NCBI GenBank assembly: GCA_003221085.1
Contig: QHUD01000101.1
Coordinates: forward strand, 1 to 35,119
DNA: 35,119 nucleotides
Direction: 5' to 3'
Source of the DNA: Gemmatimonadota bacterium
Lineage (GTDB): Bacteria > Gemmatimonadota > Gemmatimonadetes > Gemmatimonadales > GWC2-71-9
In this document: positions 16,520 to 26,211 of the stretch, piece by piece
How the letters are laid out: the number at the start of each line of letters is the position of its first letter
Numbering within the stretch: the first letter of the stretch is position 1
The notes under the pieces: generated by a model
What the model was told of the DNA's origin: nothing
What the model saw: the letters and a program-made list of their open reading frames with translations, nothing else
Database searches by the model: none
Translations under genes and position numbers: made by a program

Positions 16520-17601
16520 TGCCCCCTCCGTCCCCTCGCGCCGACACTACGGCCGCGCTCGGCTTCCGTACGCCCGCCGAGTGGGAGCCGCATCGCGCGA
16601 CGTGGCTCGGGTGGCCGCATAACGCCAGCGACTGGCCCGGGAAGTTCGCTCCGATCCCCTGGGTGTACGGCGAGATCGTGCGCGCCCTCGCCCCCGGTGA
16701 AATCGCCCGTATCCTCGTGAACTCCGCCGCCCACGAGCGGCAGGCACGTCGCGTGCTCGAGCGCGTGGGCGTCGATCTCGGACGAGTGGAGTTTTTCCGG
16801 TTTCCGACGAACCGCGGTTGGACTCGCGATTTCGGGCCCCTGTTCGTGCGTCGAGCCGAGCCTCGCCGCGACGTCGCCATCGTCCGGTTCCAGTTCAACG
16901 CCTGGGCCAAGTACCGCGACTGGCAGAAAGACGCCCGCATTCCGGAGCGCGCGGCTGCCATGCTTAGAATGCGCCTATTCCGCGCGCGTGCCGGCGCGCG
17001 CGATGTGGTGCTCGAGGGCGGCAGCATCGATGTGAACGGTCGCGGCACCCTGCTCACGACCGAGGAGTGCCTCCTCGATCCCACCGTACAGGTCCGGAAC
17101 CCCGGGCTCGGGCGCGGTGCGATCGAAACGGTACTGCGCGACCAGCTCGGCGTGACCAACGTCCTATGGCTCGGCAAGGGGATTGGGGGCGACGACACGC
17201 ACGGCCATGTCGACGACCTGTGCCGTTTCGTCAATCCCCGTACCGTCGTGCTGTGCCGTGAGACGGACTCCCGGGATGCGAACTATCGGGCTCTCGAGGA
17301 GAACCGCGAGCGACTTCAGGGGATGCGACTGGAGGATGGGTCCAACATCGAGGTGGTCGATTTACCGATGCCCGCGCCGCTCACGTTCGACGGCCAGCGC
17401 CTCCCGGCAAGCTACGCGAACTTTTACATCGCGAACGGGGCCGTTCTGGTGCCGACGTTCAACCATCCCAAGGATCGCGTGGCGCTCGGGGTTCTGGCGG
17501 AGCTGATCAAGGACCGGCCGGTCGTAGGAATCCACGCGGTGGATCTGGTGTGGGGACTGGGAACGATCCACTGTCTGACACAACAGGAGCCAGCAGCATG
17601 A
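16519..17601 (+). CDS. aguA: Agmatine deiminase
   Basis: A 360-aa member of the guanidino-group-modifying (pentein) superfamily that hydrolyses agmatine to N-carbamoylputrescine and ammonia. Recognisable features are WEPHRATWLGWPHN near the N-terminus, NRGWTRDFGPLFV, LEGGSIDVNG, the catalytic GGDDTHGHVDDLCRF and the C-terminal nucleophile C352 in GTIHCLTQQEP. GTG 16519 overlaps the aguB stop by one base, so the two are co-translated. No arginine decarboxylase is in the window, so agmatine must come from elsewhere in the genome or from outside. Confidence 0.94.
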   Translation: MPPPSPRADTTAALGFRTPAEWEPHRATWLGWPHNASDWPGKFAPIPWVYGEIVRALAPGEIARILVNSAAHERQARRVLERVGVDLGRVEFFRFPTNRGWTRDFGPLFVRRAEPRRDVAIVRFQFNAWAKYRDWQKDARIPERAAAMLRMRLFRARAGARDVVLEGGSIDVNGRGTLLTTEECLLDPTVQVRNPGLGRGAIETVLRDQLGVTNVLWLGKGIGGDDTHGHVDDLCRFVNPRTVVLCRETDSRDANYRALEENRERLQGMRLEDGSNIEVVDLPMPAPLTFDGQRLPASYANFYIANGAVLVPTFNHPKDRVALGVLAELIKDRPVVGIHAVDLVWGLGTIHCLTQQEPAA

Positions 17602-17993
17602 CCGCTGCCACCCCGCAATTCGGTCTCACCGCGATCGGCCAAATCTTCGTAAGAGCCCGCGACCTCGATCGCGCCGTCCGCTTCTACCGCGACACCCTCG
17701 GTATGCCGTTTCTCTTCCAAGCGCCGCCGCAAATGGCGTTTTTTCAGTGCGGCGCGACCACCGTCTTGGTCGGGGTCCCGGAAGCGCCGGAGTTCGACCA
17801 TCCCGCATCCACCATCTATTATCTCGTGCCCGACATCGCCGCCGCACACGCGACGCTGCGCGGGCGCGCCGTGGAGTTCATTACCGAGCCGCACCTCGTG
17901 CACCGGGCGGCCGACTACGAGCTCTGGCTGGCCGAGTTCCGCGACTCCGAGGGGAACGTGCTGGCGCTGATGGATCGGAAACGGCGCGCCTAG
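17598..17993 (+). CDS. VOC-fold (glyoxalase/dioxygenase superfamily) protein
   Basis: A 131-aa single-domain protein with two beta-alpha-beta-beta-beta units. It opens with GLTAIGQIFVRARDLDRAVRFYRDTLGMPFLFQ and closes with LAEFRDSEGNVLALMDRKRRA, the standard VOC pattern. The closing glutamate in DSEGN is a plausible metal ligand; where a first-half His or Gln ligand is expected, Q35 in GQIF is a candidate. ATG 17598 overlaps the aguA stop (ATGA) and has GGAG upstream, so it belongs to the agu operon. The substrate is unknown. Confidence 0.88.
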   Translation: MTAATPQFGLTAIGQIFVRARDLDRAVRFYRDTLGMPFLFQAPPQMAFFQCGATTVLVGVPEAPEFDHPASTIYYLVPDIAAAHATLRGRAVEFITEPHLVHRAADYELWLAEFRDSEGNVLALMDRKRRA

Positions 17994-18060
17994 CCCCCGC
18001 CTGGCTCGGGGCTTCCTGCCCTGAGTATCGTTCGACAGCCCCTCCGGGAGCCCGAGGCCA

Positions 18061-19374
18061 GTGATTCCCCAACACCGCTCCGTCATCTTGGTCGGTCTCG
18101 TCGCGGCAGCCTGCCGCGCGGGTGCGCCCCGCGCGGAGCTGCCTCTCGCGCCGCCCGCTCCGGCCCCCGGCGACACGACGTGCACTATCGCGGTCGGGCG
18201 GGCGACGGTTCGCGACACGGTCAGGCTCGCCGTCACCGACCCCATCGAGCTGAAACACGCTCCCCTGCCGCGCAACGACGGGGAGCGACTCGTGTTCGGC
18301 CAGCTCTATGAGTCGTTGATCCGGGTGGACTGCCAGGGACGTGCGCTCCCCGGCCTGGCGGCGGCCTGGGAGCAGGCACCGGAAGACCGTTGGGCCTTCA
18401 CGCTGCGCGAAAACGCACGATTCTGGGACGGGGCACCGGTCACGCCGCGCGACGTCTTGGCCTCGTGGCGCTCACGCGACGCGACGCTCGCGGCCAGCCT
18501 CACTGTCACCGGCGACCGCAGCTTCACCATACCGGCGTCCGCGGCGCCGTTCCAGCGGCTGGCAGACCAGGCGCTGGCGGTCACGAAGCCTGCGCCCGGC
18601 GGTGGCTGGCCGATCGGGACCGGCCGCTACTGGATGACGAGCGGCGATCCCGCCTCGCCAGACGTGCTCGTGATGCAGCCGATGGCGCGCACCGGGCAAC
18701 CGGTGGTGAAAGTCGCCGCCATGCCGGCGAGCGCCGCCCGAGATGCGCTCGATGGCGAAGCGGGAGTGCTCATGACGGACGACCCGGCGGCGCTCGAGTA
18801 CGCGAGGACGCTGTCCGGGTACGTCGACGTCCCCCTCGAATGGAACCGCACGTACGTCCTGCTCGCACCAGGGCGAGACAAGCCGGTGCTCGGTGACCTC
18901 CGGCTGGAGAGCCTCCGCGAAGCCGTGCACGGGGACGCGCGCCCGGCCGAATGGTCCGGTCCCGGCCGCTTCTGGTTCACCGACCTCCAGGCGTGTGGCA
19001 TTCCCGCGGAGCGCGACACGCTCGGGACCGCCGGACGGCGGCGCCGCATCGTTTACAATCAGAGCGATCGGAGCACCGCCGATCTTGCAGCTCGCCTCGT
19101 GGGCCTGGGCGCGCTGGACCGGGGCGCCGTCGCGGGAGGCGTGCCGGCGACCGCCTTCGAGTCCTCGCTGCGGGCGGGCAGCGATGCCGCGTACGTGGTC
19201 CAGGTGCGGCGGCGCGTCTATGATGTGTGCCGTGCGGCGCTCGAGCTGCCGCCCTGGATCTCGGGCGCCACTATCGAGCCGTTGCTCGACATCCGCTCGC
19301 ATGCCGTTGTCCGGCGCGGGCTCCCACGAATGACGCTCGACTGGGACGGCACGCTCCGCCTCGCCCCGCCATGA
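18061..19374 (+). CDS. Lipoprotein resembling family 5 solute-binding proteins
   Basis: A 437-aa predicted lipoprotein (GTG 18061) with signal MIPQHRSVILVGLVAAAC and AAAC as lipobox. The core resembles SBP_bac_5 peptide/nickel-binding proteins: LVFGQLYESLIRVDCQGRALPGLAAAWEQ, WAFTLRENARFWDGAPVTPRDVLASW and GTGRYW are the usual lobe I signatures. It is shorter than the usual 500-550 aa, and no oppBCDF-type transporter genes are adjacent. Its stop overlaps the ATG of a sensor kinase, so it may act as a ligand-binding partner of that kinase and not as a transport protein. The function is inferred from fold signatures and context only. Confidence 0.75.
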   Translation: MIPQHRSVILVGLVAAACRAGAPRAELPLAPPAPAPGDTTCTIAVGRATVRDTVRLAVTDPIELKHAPLPRNDGERLVFGQLYESLIRVDCQGRALPGLAAAWEQAPEDRWAFTLRENARFWDGAPVTPRDVLASWRSRDATLAASLTVTGDRSFTIPASAAPFQRLADQALAVTKPAPGGGWPIGTGRYWMTSGDPASPDVLVMQPMARTGQPVVKVAAMPASAARDALDGEAGVLMTDDPAALEYARTLSGYVDVPLEWNRTYVLLAPGRDKPVLGDLRLESLREAVHGDARPAEWSGPGRFWFTDLQACGIPAERDTLGTAGRRRRIVYNQSDRSTADLAARLVGLGALDRGAVAGGVPATAFESSLRAGSDAAYVVQVRRRVYDVCRAALELPPWISGATIEPLLDIRSHAVVRRGLPRMTLDWDGTLRLAPP

Positions 19375-21037
19375 CGTTTCGCGCCCGTCTCCTTCTCGGA
19401 TTCGGCGCGGTGGTGCTCGTCCCCCTGACCGTATTCGGCTTGCGGATTCGCGCGGTGATGGCGGACCGTCTGACCGCGGAATATCAGCAGCGCGTGTCCG
19501 CGCTCGTCCGGGTTATCCGTGCCGACCTGGACCAGCGAAGCGGGGGGATCGCGCTCCGGCTCGCCGCCCTGCGGGACGCCATCGCTCAGGACAACCGGTT
19601 CCGCAGCGCCGTGCTGCAGGGGGGCGAGCGCACCTACCTGCTCGACTACGCCGGCGATGCCATGCGGCTCGCAGGACTGTCGCTGCTGCAAATCCAGGAC
19701 GAGACGGGCCGTATCGTGAGCTCCGGGCATTTCCGCAACGAGTACGATCAGTCCGACCCCGCGCTGCCGCGCCTCCTGGCGGCGGCTCCGGCGGGCACCG
19801 CGCTCGTGGAAGCGCGCGGTGCCGAGGCGCCGTTCCTGGCGCTCGCGCGGGTGGATTCGCTCCGGCTCGGGCCCGGAGGCCGGCGATTCACCCTCGTGGG
19901 CGGCATCGCGGTGGATTCGACCTTTCTGGCGCGGCTGACGCCCGACTCCGAGCTCAGCGTGGCGGTGCGACTCCCGCCCGATACGGCCTCAGGGACCGAT
20001 CCGGCGACACAAGTCGTGAACGCCGTGGCGGTGCCGTTCGTGACAGCCGGCGATTCCGCCCGGCTCGTCCCTGCGCGGATCGTCGTCTCGCACTCGCTCG
20101 CCTCGCTCGTGGCGCTGCGCCGCGGCGTCGCGGTGTCGTTCTTCGTCGCGGTGCTCGTCACCGGGCTGATCGCGCTGCTCCTGGCCTCGTGGCTGTCGAC
20201 GCGGATCAGCCGGCCGCTGACCGCGCTCGCGGCGAAGACCGCCGACGTGGACATGGACCGGTTGGACGTAGCGTTCGACAGCGACCGGTCGGACGAAATC
20301 GGTGCGCTCAGCCACCTGCTTGCAGCCATGACCGAGCGGCTGCGCGCCGGCGCGGCGCGCCTGCGCGAGGCCGAGCGACGGCTGGCGATGGGTGACCTCG
20401 CCCGCCAGGTGAACCACGACATCAAGAACGGCCTCATTCCGATCCGGAACGTATTCCGGCATCTCGGCCAGGCCGCCGGCGAGAGCCCGGACCGGCTCGC
20501 TGCCGCCTTCCGGGATCGTCAGGCGACGGTCGAGTCGAGCATCTCCTATCTCGAGAACCTGGCGAGCAACTACGCTCGCCTCTACCCCCAGCCCGCCCGC
20601 GAGTCATGCGACGTGAACGCAGTGGTGCGCGAGACTATCAGCCGGGTCAGCAACACCGGCCAGGCGGAGCTGCGACTAGAGCTCGCCGACGGTCTGGCGC
20701 CGGCGCGCACCGACGCGCTGGTGCTGCGGCGTATCCTCGACAACCTGATCGGAAACGCTGTCGACAGCCTGGCGGCGCGAGCCGGCCGGATCACCGTGTC
20801 CACCGGAGTGAACCGAGAAGGCGGCGTGCGTATTACCGTCGCCGACACCGGCACCGGGATGACCAAAGAGGAGCTGAATCGTGCCTTCGACGACTTCTAC
20901 ACGACAAAGCCGGGCGGTACCGGCCTCGGCCTATCGATCGTGAGACGCCTCGTGCTCGATGCCAATGGCGCGCTGCGCGTGGAGACCGAGCCCGGCACGG
21001 GCAGCACGTTCATCGTCGAGCTGCCAGGCGAGGGCGC

Positions 21038-21041
<4 letters not shown>
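19371..21041 (+). CDS. Sensor histidine kinase (NtrY/NtrB-like dimerisation domain)
   Basis: A 556-aa membrane kinase. TM1 lies near residues 6-24 and TM2 near 250-275 (VSFFVAVLVTGLIALLLASWL), bracketing a periplasmic domain of about 225 residues. Then comes a HAMP domain (TRISRPLTALAAKTADVDMDRL...DEIGALSHLLAAM), HisKA with H349 in NHDIKNGLIPIRNVF, N box LDNLIGNAVDSL, D box VADTGTGM and G2 box GGTGLGLSIV. The HDIKN form of the H box resembles kinases that partner sigma-54 regulators (HEIKNPLTP in NtrY). It overlaps the preceding SBP gene and the following sigma-54 activator (GTGA), so all three are translated together. Confidence 0.9.
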
Positions 21042-22402
<1,361 letters not shown>

Positions 22403-22449
22403 GGCGCTCTTTCCCCTCATCCCCGGTCTTCTACCAACCGTACGGCGCT

Positions 22450-22556
22450 GTCGTCCTGAGCGAGCGCGCGGCACGCGCGCGGGCGAAGGATCCGCTGCTG
22501 CACCTGCGCACCGGCGGTGCCTAGGAGATCCTTCGCGCCTGCGGCGCTCAGGATAA
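22450..22556. repeat. Inverted repeat with TCCTGAGCG / CGAAGGATC ends
   Basis: The left unit runs from GTCGTCCTGAGCG (about 22451) through a GC-rich core to CGAAGGATCC (22484-22493). The right unit is the reverse: GATCCTTCGC (22527-22536) to GCGCTCAGGA (22544-22553). Each unit therefore carries the same pair of boundary words in opposite orientation, forming a large hairpin. From memory, intergenic words of this form (TCCTGAGCG...CGAAGGATC) are dispersed repeats in several bacterial lineages. The GCGCGCGGCACGCGCGCG core of the left unit is itself self-complementary. Confidence 0.75.
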
Positions 22557-22628
22557 CAGGCTCGTTCATTTTCGGGCTGAGAGGACGAGGGAGACCACCC
22601 TCCGAGGCGAGACTAAAGGCCTGCCTCC

Positions 22629-22654
22629 CGAGCCGCGGCTTCAGCCGCGCCTCG
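22629..22654. repeat. Compact CGCGGCT hairpin
   Basis: CGAG-C-CGCGGCT, a TC loop, AGCCGCG-C-CTCG. This is a seven-base perfect stem extended by four more pairs after one C/C mismatch. It could be a transcript end structure for the sigma-54 regulator gene or a REP-like unit; there is no T-tract. Confidence 0.6.
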
Positions 22655-22736
22655 TGTCCCCACGAACCCAGGGGCGCCGGGAAACCCGTGTCCGTCCGGA
22701 CACTCGACGTGTTTCTCGCCGATGCAAATCGTTGAT

Positions 22737-22768
22737 CTGACGGCTGATGACTGACGACTGACGACTGG
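22737..22768. repeat. Heptamer tandem repeat (CTGACGA)n
   Basis: Four consecutive seven-base units, CTGACGG, CTGATGA, CTGACGA and CTGACGA, followed by a partial CTGG. The array is too short and has no spacers, so it is not a CRISPR. It lies about 80 bases upstream of the TPR lipoprotein start and could be simple-sequence DNA or a small set of direct binding sites. Confidence 0.7.
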
Positions 22769-22847
22769 CCTCCCTCCTGCCTTACAGCGGGTGTCCACCG
22801 CTGTTCGACCGGCGCTCTGGCGAGCGCCCCACCAGAAGGAGGATCCC

Positions 22848-23615
22848 ATGCGGAAGCTCACCATCATCCCGTGCGTCATCGCGGCGTTCGTCGCCGGCGC
22901 GTGCGGGGACAAGCACTCCCAGTCGAGCGATGCGAACGCGGCCGAAGTGACGACGGTGTCGCCCGAGACTCCGAACGCTTCGACTCCGACCAGTGGCGTC
23001 ACCACCGGGACCGCGTCCTTCGACGGCGCCCAGACCGCGTATACCGAGAAGCGCTACGACGAAGCGCTGCGGTTGTTCACGAGCTACACGAGCGAGCACC
23101 CGAACAACGTCTGGGGCTTCTACATGCTCGGGCTCTCGGCTTGGAAGACGGGCGACCGCGACGGCGCGGTGCGGGCGTTCACGCAGGCGCTCGAGAAGGA
23201 CTCGACCCATGTGAAGAGCCGCCTGAACCTGAGCCGGGTGCTGCTGGAGCAGGGCAAGGCTCAGGAGGCGCTCCCGTACATCGAGGGCGTGGTGACGGTC
23301 GATTCAACGTCGAACGAGGGGTACCGCCTGCTCGGCCGGGTGAAGGCCGAGCTCGGCGACTCGAGTGGCGCGATCGAGGCGCTCAAGCGGGCGATCGTGC
23401 TCGACGGGCGTGACGCGCGGTCGATGAACAACTTGGCGCGGGTGTACATCGGGCAAGGTCGGTTCGAGGACGCGCTCGGGCCGCTCGCGCGGGCAATCGA
23501 GATCGATTCGACGGTCGCAGCGTTCCATACCAATCTGGGACGCGCGCTGGAGCACACCGCCGACCGGAGCCGTCTCGCGGAGGCCTTCGTGGAGCAGGTG
23601 AAGACCTGGCGGTAG
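22848..23615 (+). CDS. TPR-repeat lipoprotein
   Basis: A 255-aa protein starting at ATG 22848 after a strong AAGGAGGA site. The signal MRKLTIIPCVIAAFVAGAC ends in lipobox AGAC. A low-complexity Ser/Thr linker of about 45 residues (SSDANAAEVTTVSPETPNAS...) follows. Then come about five tetratricopeptide repeats: FDGAQTAYTEKRYDEALRLF, WGFYMLGLSAWKTGDRDGAVRAF, VKSRLNLSRVLLEQGKAQEAL, GYRLLGRVKAELGDSSGAIEAL and ARSMNNLARVYIGQGRFEDAL. It is an envelope-anchored protein-interaction scaffold. The partner is unknown and the gene stands alone. Confidence 0.88.
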   Translation: MRKLTIIPCVIAAFVAGACGDKHSQSSDANAAEVTTVSPETPNASTPTSGVTTGTASFDGAQTAYTEKRYDEALRLFTSYTSEHPNNVWGFYMLGLSAWKTGDRDGAVRAFTQALEKDSTHVKSRLNLSRVLLEQGKAQEALPYIEGVVTVDSTSNEGYRLLGRVKAELGDSSGAIEALKRAIVLDGRDARSMNNLARVYIGQGRFEDALGPLARAIEIDSTVAAFHTNLGRALEHTADRSRLAEAFVEQVKTWR

Positions 23616-23640
23616 GGACCTGCGGGATTTGGATCGGGTC

Positions 23641-23670
23641 AGTAGGGGCGCAGCATGCTGCGCCCCTACT
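23641..23670. terminator. Perfect 30-bp palindrome between convergent genes
   Basis: AGTAGGGGCGCAGCA is followed immediately by its exact reverse complement, giving 15 bp with no spacer (in RNA the tip would open to a small loop). A partial third copy, CGCCCCTAC, lies at 23679-23687 and supplies the stop codon of the minus-strand acyltransferase gene. It sits 26 bases past the TPR gene stop, between converging genes, and could terminate transcription from both sides, although there is no long T-tract. The same word is, as far as I recall, a dispersed intergenic palindrome in other bacteria, so it may be a mobile repeat as well as a terminator. Confidence 0.65.
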
Positions 23671-23683
23671 CTATTCCGCGCCC

Positions 23684-25027
23684 CTACGACGTTTCGACCG
23701 CCCGCCCGAGCGCCACGATCTCCTCCCGGATCGCATGGCGCTCGGCCAAGAGCCGCAGAAACGCCCATCGCCGGAACACGAAGAGACTGAGCGCCCGCGC
23801 CCCGCCGATGATCCGGTCGAGCCGCTCGAAGAACAGCAGGGCCGCATACGCGGTGAGCGGCGCGATCGCCAAGGCAAGCAGACCATCCTCGAGACCGCGC
23901 CCTAGCCACACCACGGCCGCCACGCCGATCCACGTGAGGGGAAACAGGAGCATCGCGGCGAGCACTTTGATGCTCGCGAGCGCGTCCTCCGCTCCCTTGG
24001 CCATTCCGGTCGCGACGAACCCGACCGCGCGGTAGGCCGGATAGTGCACCACGACGCCGACCAGCGCGGCGGGCAACAGCAGCACCAGCACGAGCACCGC
24101 CTTGCCGACGTACCGGGCCACGCGGCCCGGCGTGAAGCGGCCGGGCGCGAGCTGCTGCGGATCGAGCCCCGCCACCGCAAGCGCGGCTTCGTAGCGATCG
24201 ATTCGCGTCGCCAGGGCTGCGAAGCGCTCTGGCCACTGCTCCCGCACGACATCGTACCCTGCCAGCAAGCGGCGGCGGAGCGCGAACTCGTCCGCAAGAG
24301 ACGGCGGACTCGGCGGCGCCTCGTCCTCGGTGCTGACGATGCGCTGCGCCCGCTCGACCAGCGAGTGCGCCTCCGCCTGCTCCGCCTGCAGGGTCACGGC
24401 GGCAAGCGCCCGCTCGATCCGCGCGGTCAGCTCACGGACCGGCCCCGCCGGTGGCTCTTCACCCGGCTCGAGCGCCACCGGTGCTACCACGAACGGCTCC
24501 CCGAAGTACAGCAGGGCAACACTCCGAAAGGTGCGCTTCGCCCGGTAGTACAAGCCCGCCGGCACGATCCGGAGCGGTGCCGACTGCGAAAGTCCACGCG
24601 CCACGCCGAACGCGATCCGCGCCGCGCCCGTCTTCAGGGGCCGCAGCTTGGGATCCGAGTGCGATACGCCTTCCGGGAAGATCGCTATCGCCCCGCCGCG
24701 CGCGAGCACGCCCCGCGCCGTGTCGAACGTCTCGCGGTTCTGCGAGGAGTCGGAGCCCGCGTCTTGACGGCGGTGTACGGGAATCGCCTCGAACGCGCGA
24801 CAGAAGAATCCGATCACCGGCATCCGAAACAACGGCGCCTTGGCAAGGAGCGAGATGCGCCGGGGGGCGAGGCACAGGAGGAACGCGGGATCGATCAGCC
24901 CGCTCGGATGGTTGAGGACGAAGATCACGGGACCGCTCTCGGGGACGCGCTCGATACCCGAGACTTCGATGCGGCGAAAGAAGACGCGCAGGATCAGACC
25001 GAACAGCGCCCGGAAGAACGTCCTCAC
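23684..25027 (-). CDS. PlsC-like acyltransferase with membrane C-terminus
   Basis: A 447-aa protein from GTG 25027. The N-terminal half is a glycerolipid acyltransferase domain: NHPSGLID at 39-46 (catalytic His40/Asp46) and IAIFPEGVSHSDPKLRPLKTGAARIA for glycerophosphate binding. The His and Asp are five residues apart rather than the textbook four, as in the NHPNALID subgroup. After about residue 270 there is a helical segment, then two to four membrane helices (VLVLVLLLPAALVGVVVHYPAY, AAMLLFPLTWIGVAAVVWLG). It probably acylates a lysophospholipid or similar acceptor at the inner membrane. The start overlaps the stop of the upstream MFS gene (GTGA). Confidence 0.88.
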   Translation of the reverse strand: MRTFFRALFGLILRVFFRRIEVSGIERVPESGPVIFVLNHPSGLIDPAFLLCLAPRRISLLAKAPLFRMPVIGFFCRAFEAIPVHRRQDAGSDSSQNRETFDTARGVLARGGAIAIFPEGVSHSDPKLRPLKTGAARIAFGVARGLSQSAPLRIVPAGLYYRAKRTFRSVALLYFGEPFVVAPVALEPGEEPPAGPVRELTARIERALAAVTLQAEQAEAHSLVERAQRIVSTEDEAPPSPPSLADEFALRRRLLAGYDVVREQWPERFAALATRIDRYEAALAVAGLDPQQLAPGRFTPGRVARYVGKAVLVLVLLLPAALVGVVVHYPAYRAVGFVATGMAKGAEDALASIKVLAAMLLFPLTWIGVAAVVWLGRGLEDGLLALAIAPLTAYAALLFFERLDRIIGGARALSLFVFRRWAFLRLLAERHAIREEIVALGRAVETS

Positions 25028-26211
25028 GGCGACGGCTCGCCGCCGGCGCGTCCTCCCCGCGACGCGGCGTAGATCCAGATCATGCCTCCCACGAGCACGG
25101 CCAACGGAATGATCAGCACGGCCTCGCCCAGCGAGCGTGCGTCGGACAGGAGCCCAACGAGGGACGGGGAGGGAACGTCGCCCAGGAGATGAATCGTGAA
25201 GATGCTCAAGGCCACCGCCGTGGCCCGCATGTGCGGTGAAACCAAGTTGACGATCGCGGAGTTGATAGGGCCGGTTGAGGCGAACAGACACAATTCCGCT
25301 GCCACGATGGCCGGCCAATAGACCGCGGGCCGGGGGGCGGCGAGCGCGACGAGCGTGAGCGGCGCCGCGAGGAGCGTGACGAGCCCCGAGACCCAGAGGT
25401 ACGCCTGCCGCGAGACACGAAGGAAGTAATCGCCGATCCATCCTCCGGCGTACGTGCCGATGAATCCCGTCACCACCACGATCGCCCCGAACTGCACGGT
25501 CGCCTGCGCTTTGGGAATGCCGCGCGTGCGCTCGAGGAACGCCGGCGTCCAGAACGCCAGCGCACCGATGGCGAACGTGTAGGCGGCATAGCCCAAGACC
25601 GTGAGGACGTAGGGGCGGTTGCGGACCAGCGCGGCGTACGCCGCACGGGCGGCACCGCCGAGCGATGCGCCGTGGGCGCCGGAGGCGGGGCCGTCAGCTG
25701 AGTCTTGGGCGCCGCGGGGCGGATCGTACAGCCGCAGTGCCAACGCCGCGAGCACAAGCCCGGGCACGCCGGCGACGAAGAATGCCTGGCGCCACCCGAA
25801 GTAGTGATCGACCAGACCGCCCACGATGTATCCGAGAGCTGAGCCGATGGGGATCGCGGCGAAGAAGACGGCGAACACCCGGCCACGCCGCTCGCGCGGG
25901 AAGTAGTCCGCCAGGAGCGCCGGTGAGATCGTGCCGTAAGCGGCCTCACCGACCCCTACCGCCGCTCGCGCGGCGAACAACGACGCGTAGCTCGTCGCCA
26001 GGCCGGCGAGCGCCGTCGCCACGCTCCAGATGGCGACGCCGAGCCCGAGGAGACGCGTGCGGGATCGCGCGTCGCCCAGCGAGCCGAACAGCGGCGCGGC
26101 GATCATGTACACGATAATGAAGCCCGTCATGAGGTTGATCAGCGTGAGGACGGCCAGCGCCCTCCGGCCGAGGCGAATGAACTCGCGACCTACAGGTGGG
26201 CCTTCAGCCAC
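25024..26211 (-). CDS. Spinster-like MFS transporter, N-terminally shortened
   Basis: A 395-aa major facilitator protein. Typical MFS parts are present: PLFGSLGDARSRTRLL (motif A region), ARAAVGVGEAAYGTISPALLADYFPRERRGR, which is characteristic of Spinster-type MFS, and a C-terminal six-helix half. The first helix is odd. LAVLTLINL joins directly to MTGFIIVYMIAAPLFG, whereas family members normally have an NYxDR motif, the rest of TM1 and a loop between these, about 30-35 residues. The junction lies near 26130 and is in frame, so an internal deletion is likely and the product may be inactive. The start is GTG 26211, which overlaps the peptidase 3' end by 22 bases. Substrate unknown. Confidence 0.8.
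   Translation of the reverse strand: MAEGPPVGREFIRLGRRALAVLTLINLMTGFIIVYMIAAPLFGSLGDARSRTRLLGLGVAIWSVATALAGLATSYASLFAARAAVGVGEAAYGTISPALLADYFPRERRGRVFAVFFAAIPIGSALGYIVGGLVDHYFGWRQAFFVAGVPGLVLAALALRLYDPPRGAQDSADGPASGAHGASLGGAARAAYAALVRNRPYVLTVLGYAAYTFAIGALAFWTPAFLERTRGIPKAQATVQFGAIVVVTGFIGTYAGGWIGDYFLRVSRQAYLWVSGLVTLLAAPLTLVALAAPRPAVYWPAIVAAELCLFASTGPINSAIVNLVSPHMRATAVALSIFTIHLLGDVPSPSLVGLLSDARSLGEAVLIIPLAVLVGGMIWIYAASRGGRAGGEPSP

Larger units (their letters stand above)
22403..22847. other. Gene-free, repeat-rich intergenic region
   Basis: About 445 bases with no convincing gene. It holds three distinct repeat structures, listed separately: an inverted repeat (22450-22556), a compact hairpin (22629-22654) and a heptamer tandem repeat (22737-22768). 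A 72-codon open frame at 22517-22735 runs through these repeats and is not credible. The promoter for the TPR lipoprotein should lie in the last 100 bases, but no clear -35/-10 pair is seen. AAGGAGGA at 22836-22843 is a strong ribosome-binding site for that gene. Confidence 0.75.

Noticed and set aside
22517..22735. 72-codon open frame in the intergenic region
   Set aside because: It runs through hairpin repeats, has no ribosome-binding site and has no recognisable protein features.
22737..22768. Possible CRISPR-like repeat array
   Set aside because: Units are seven bases, directly abutting, with no spacers and no cas genes.
25028..25441. N-terminal extension of the acyltransferase frame
   Set aside because: The region is antisense-free coding sequence of the MFS gene in another frame, and GTG 25027 gives the normal acyltransferase start with a stop/start overlap.
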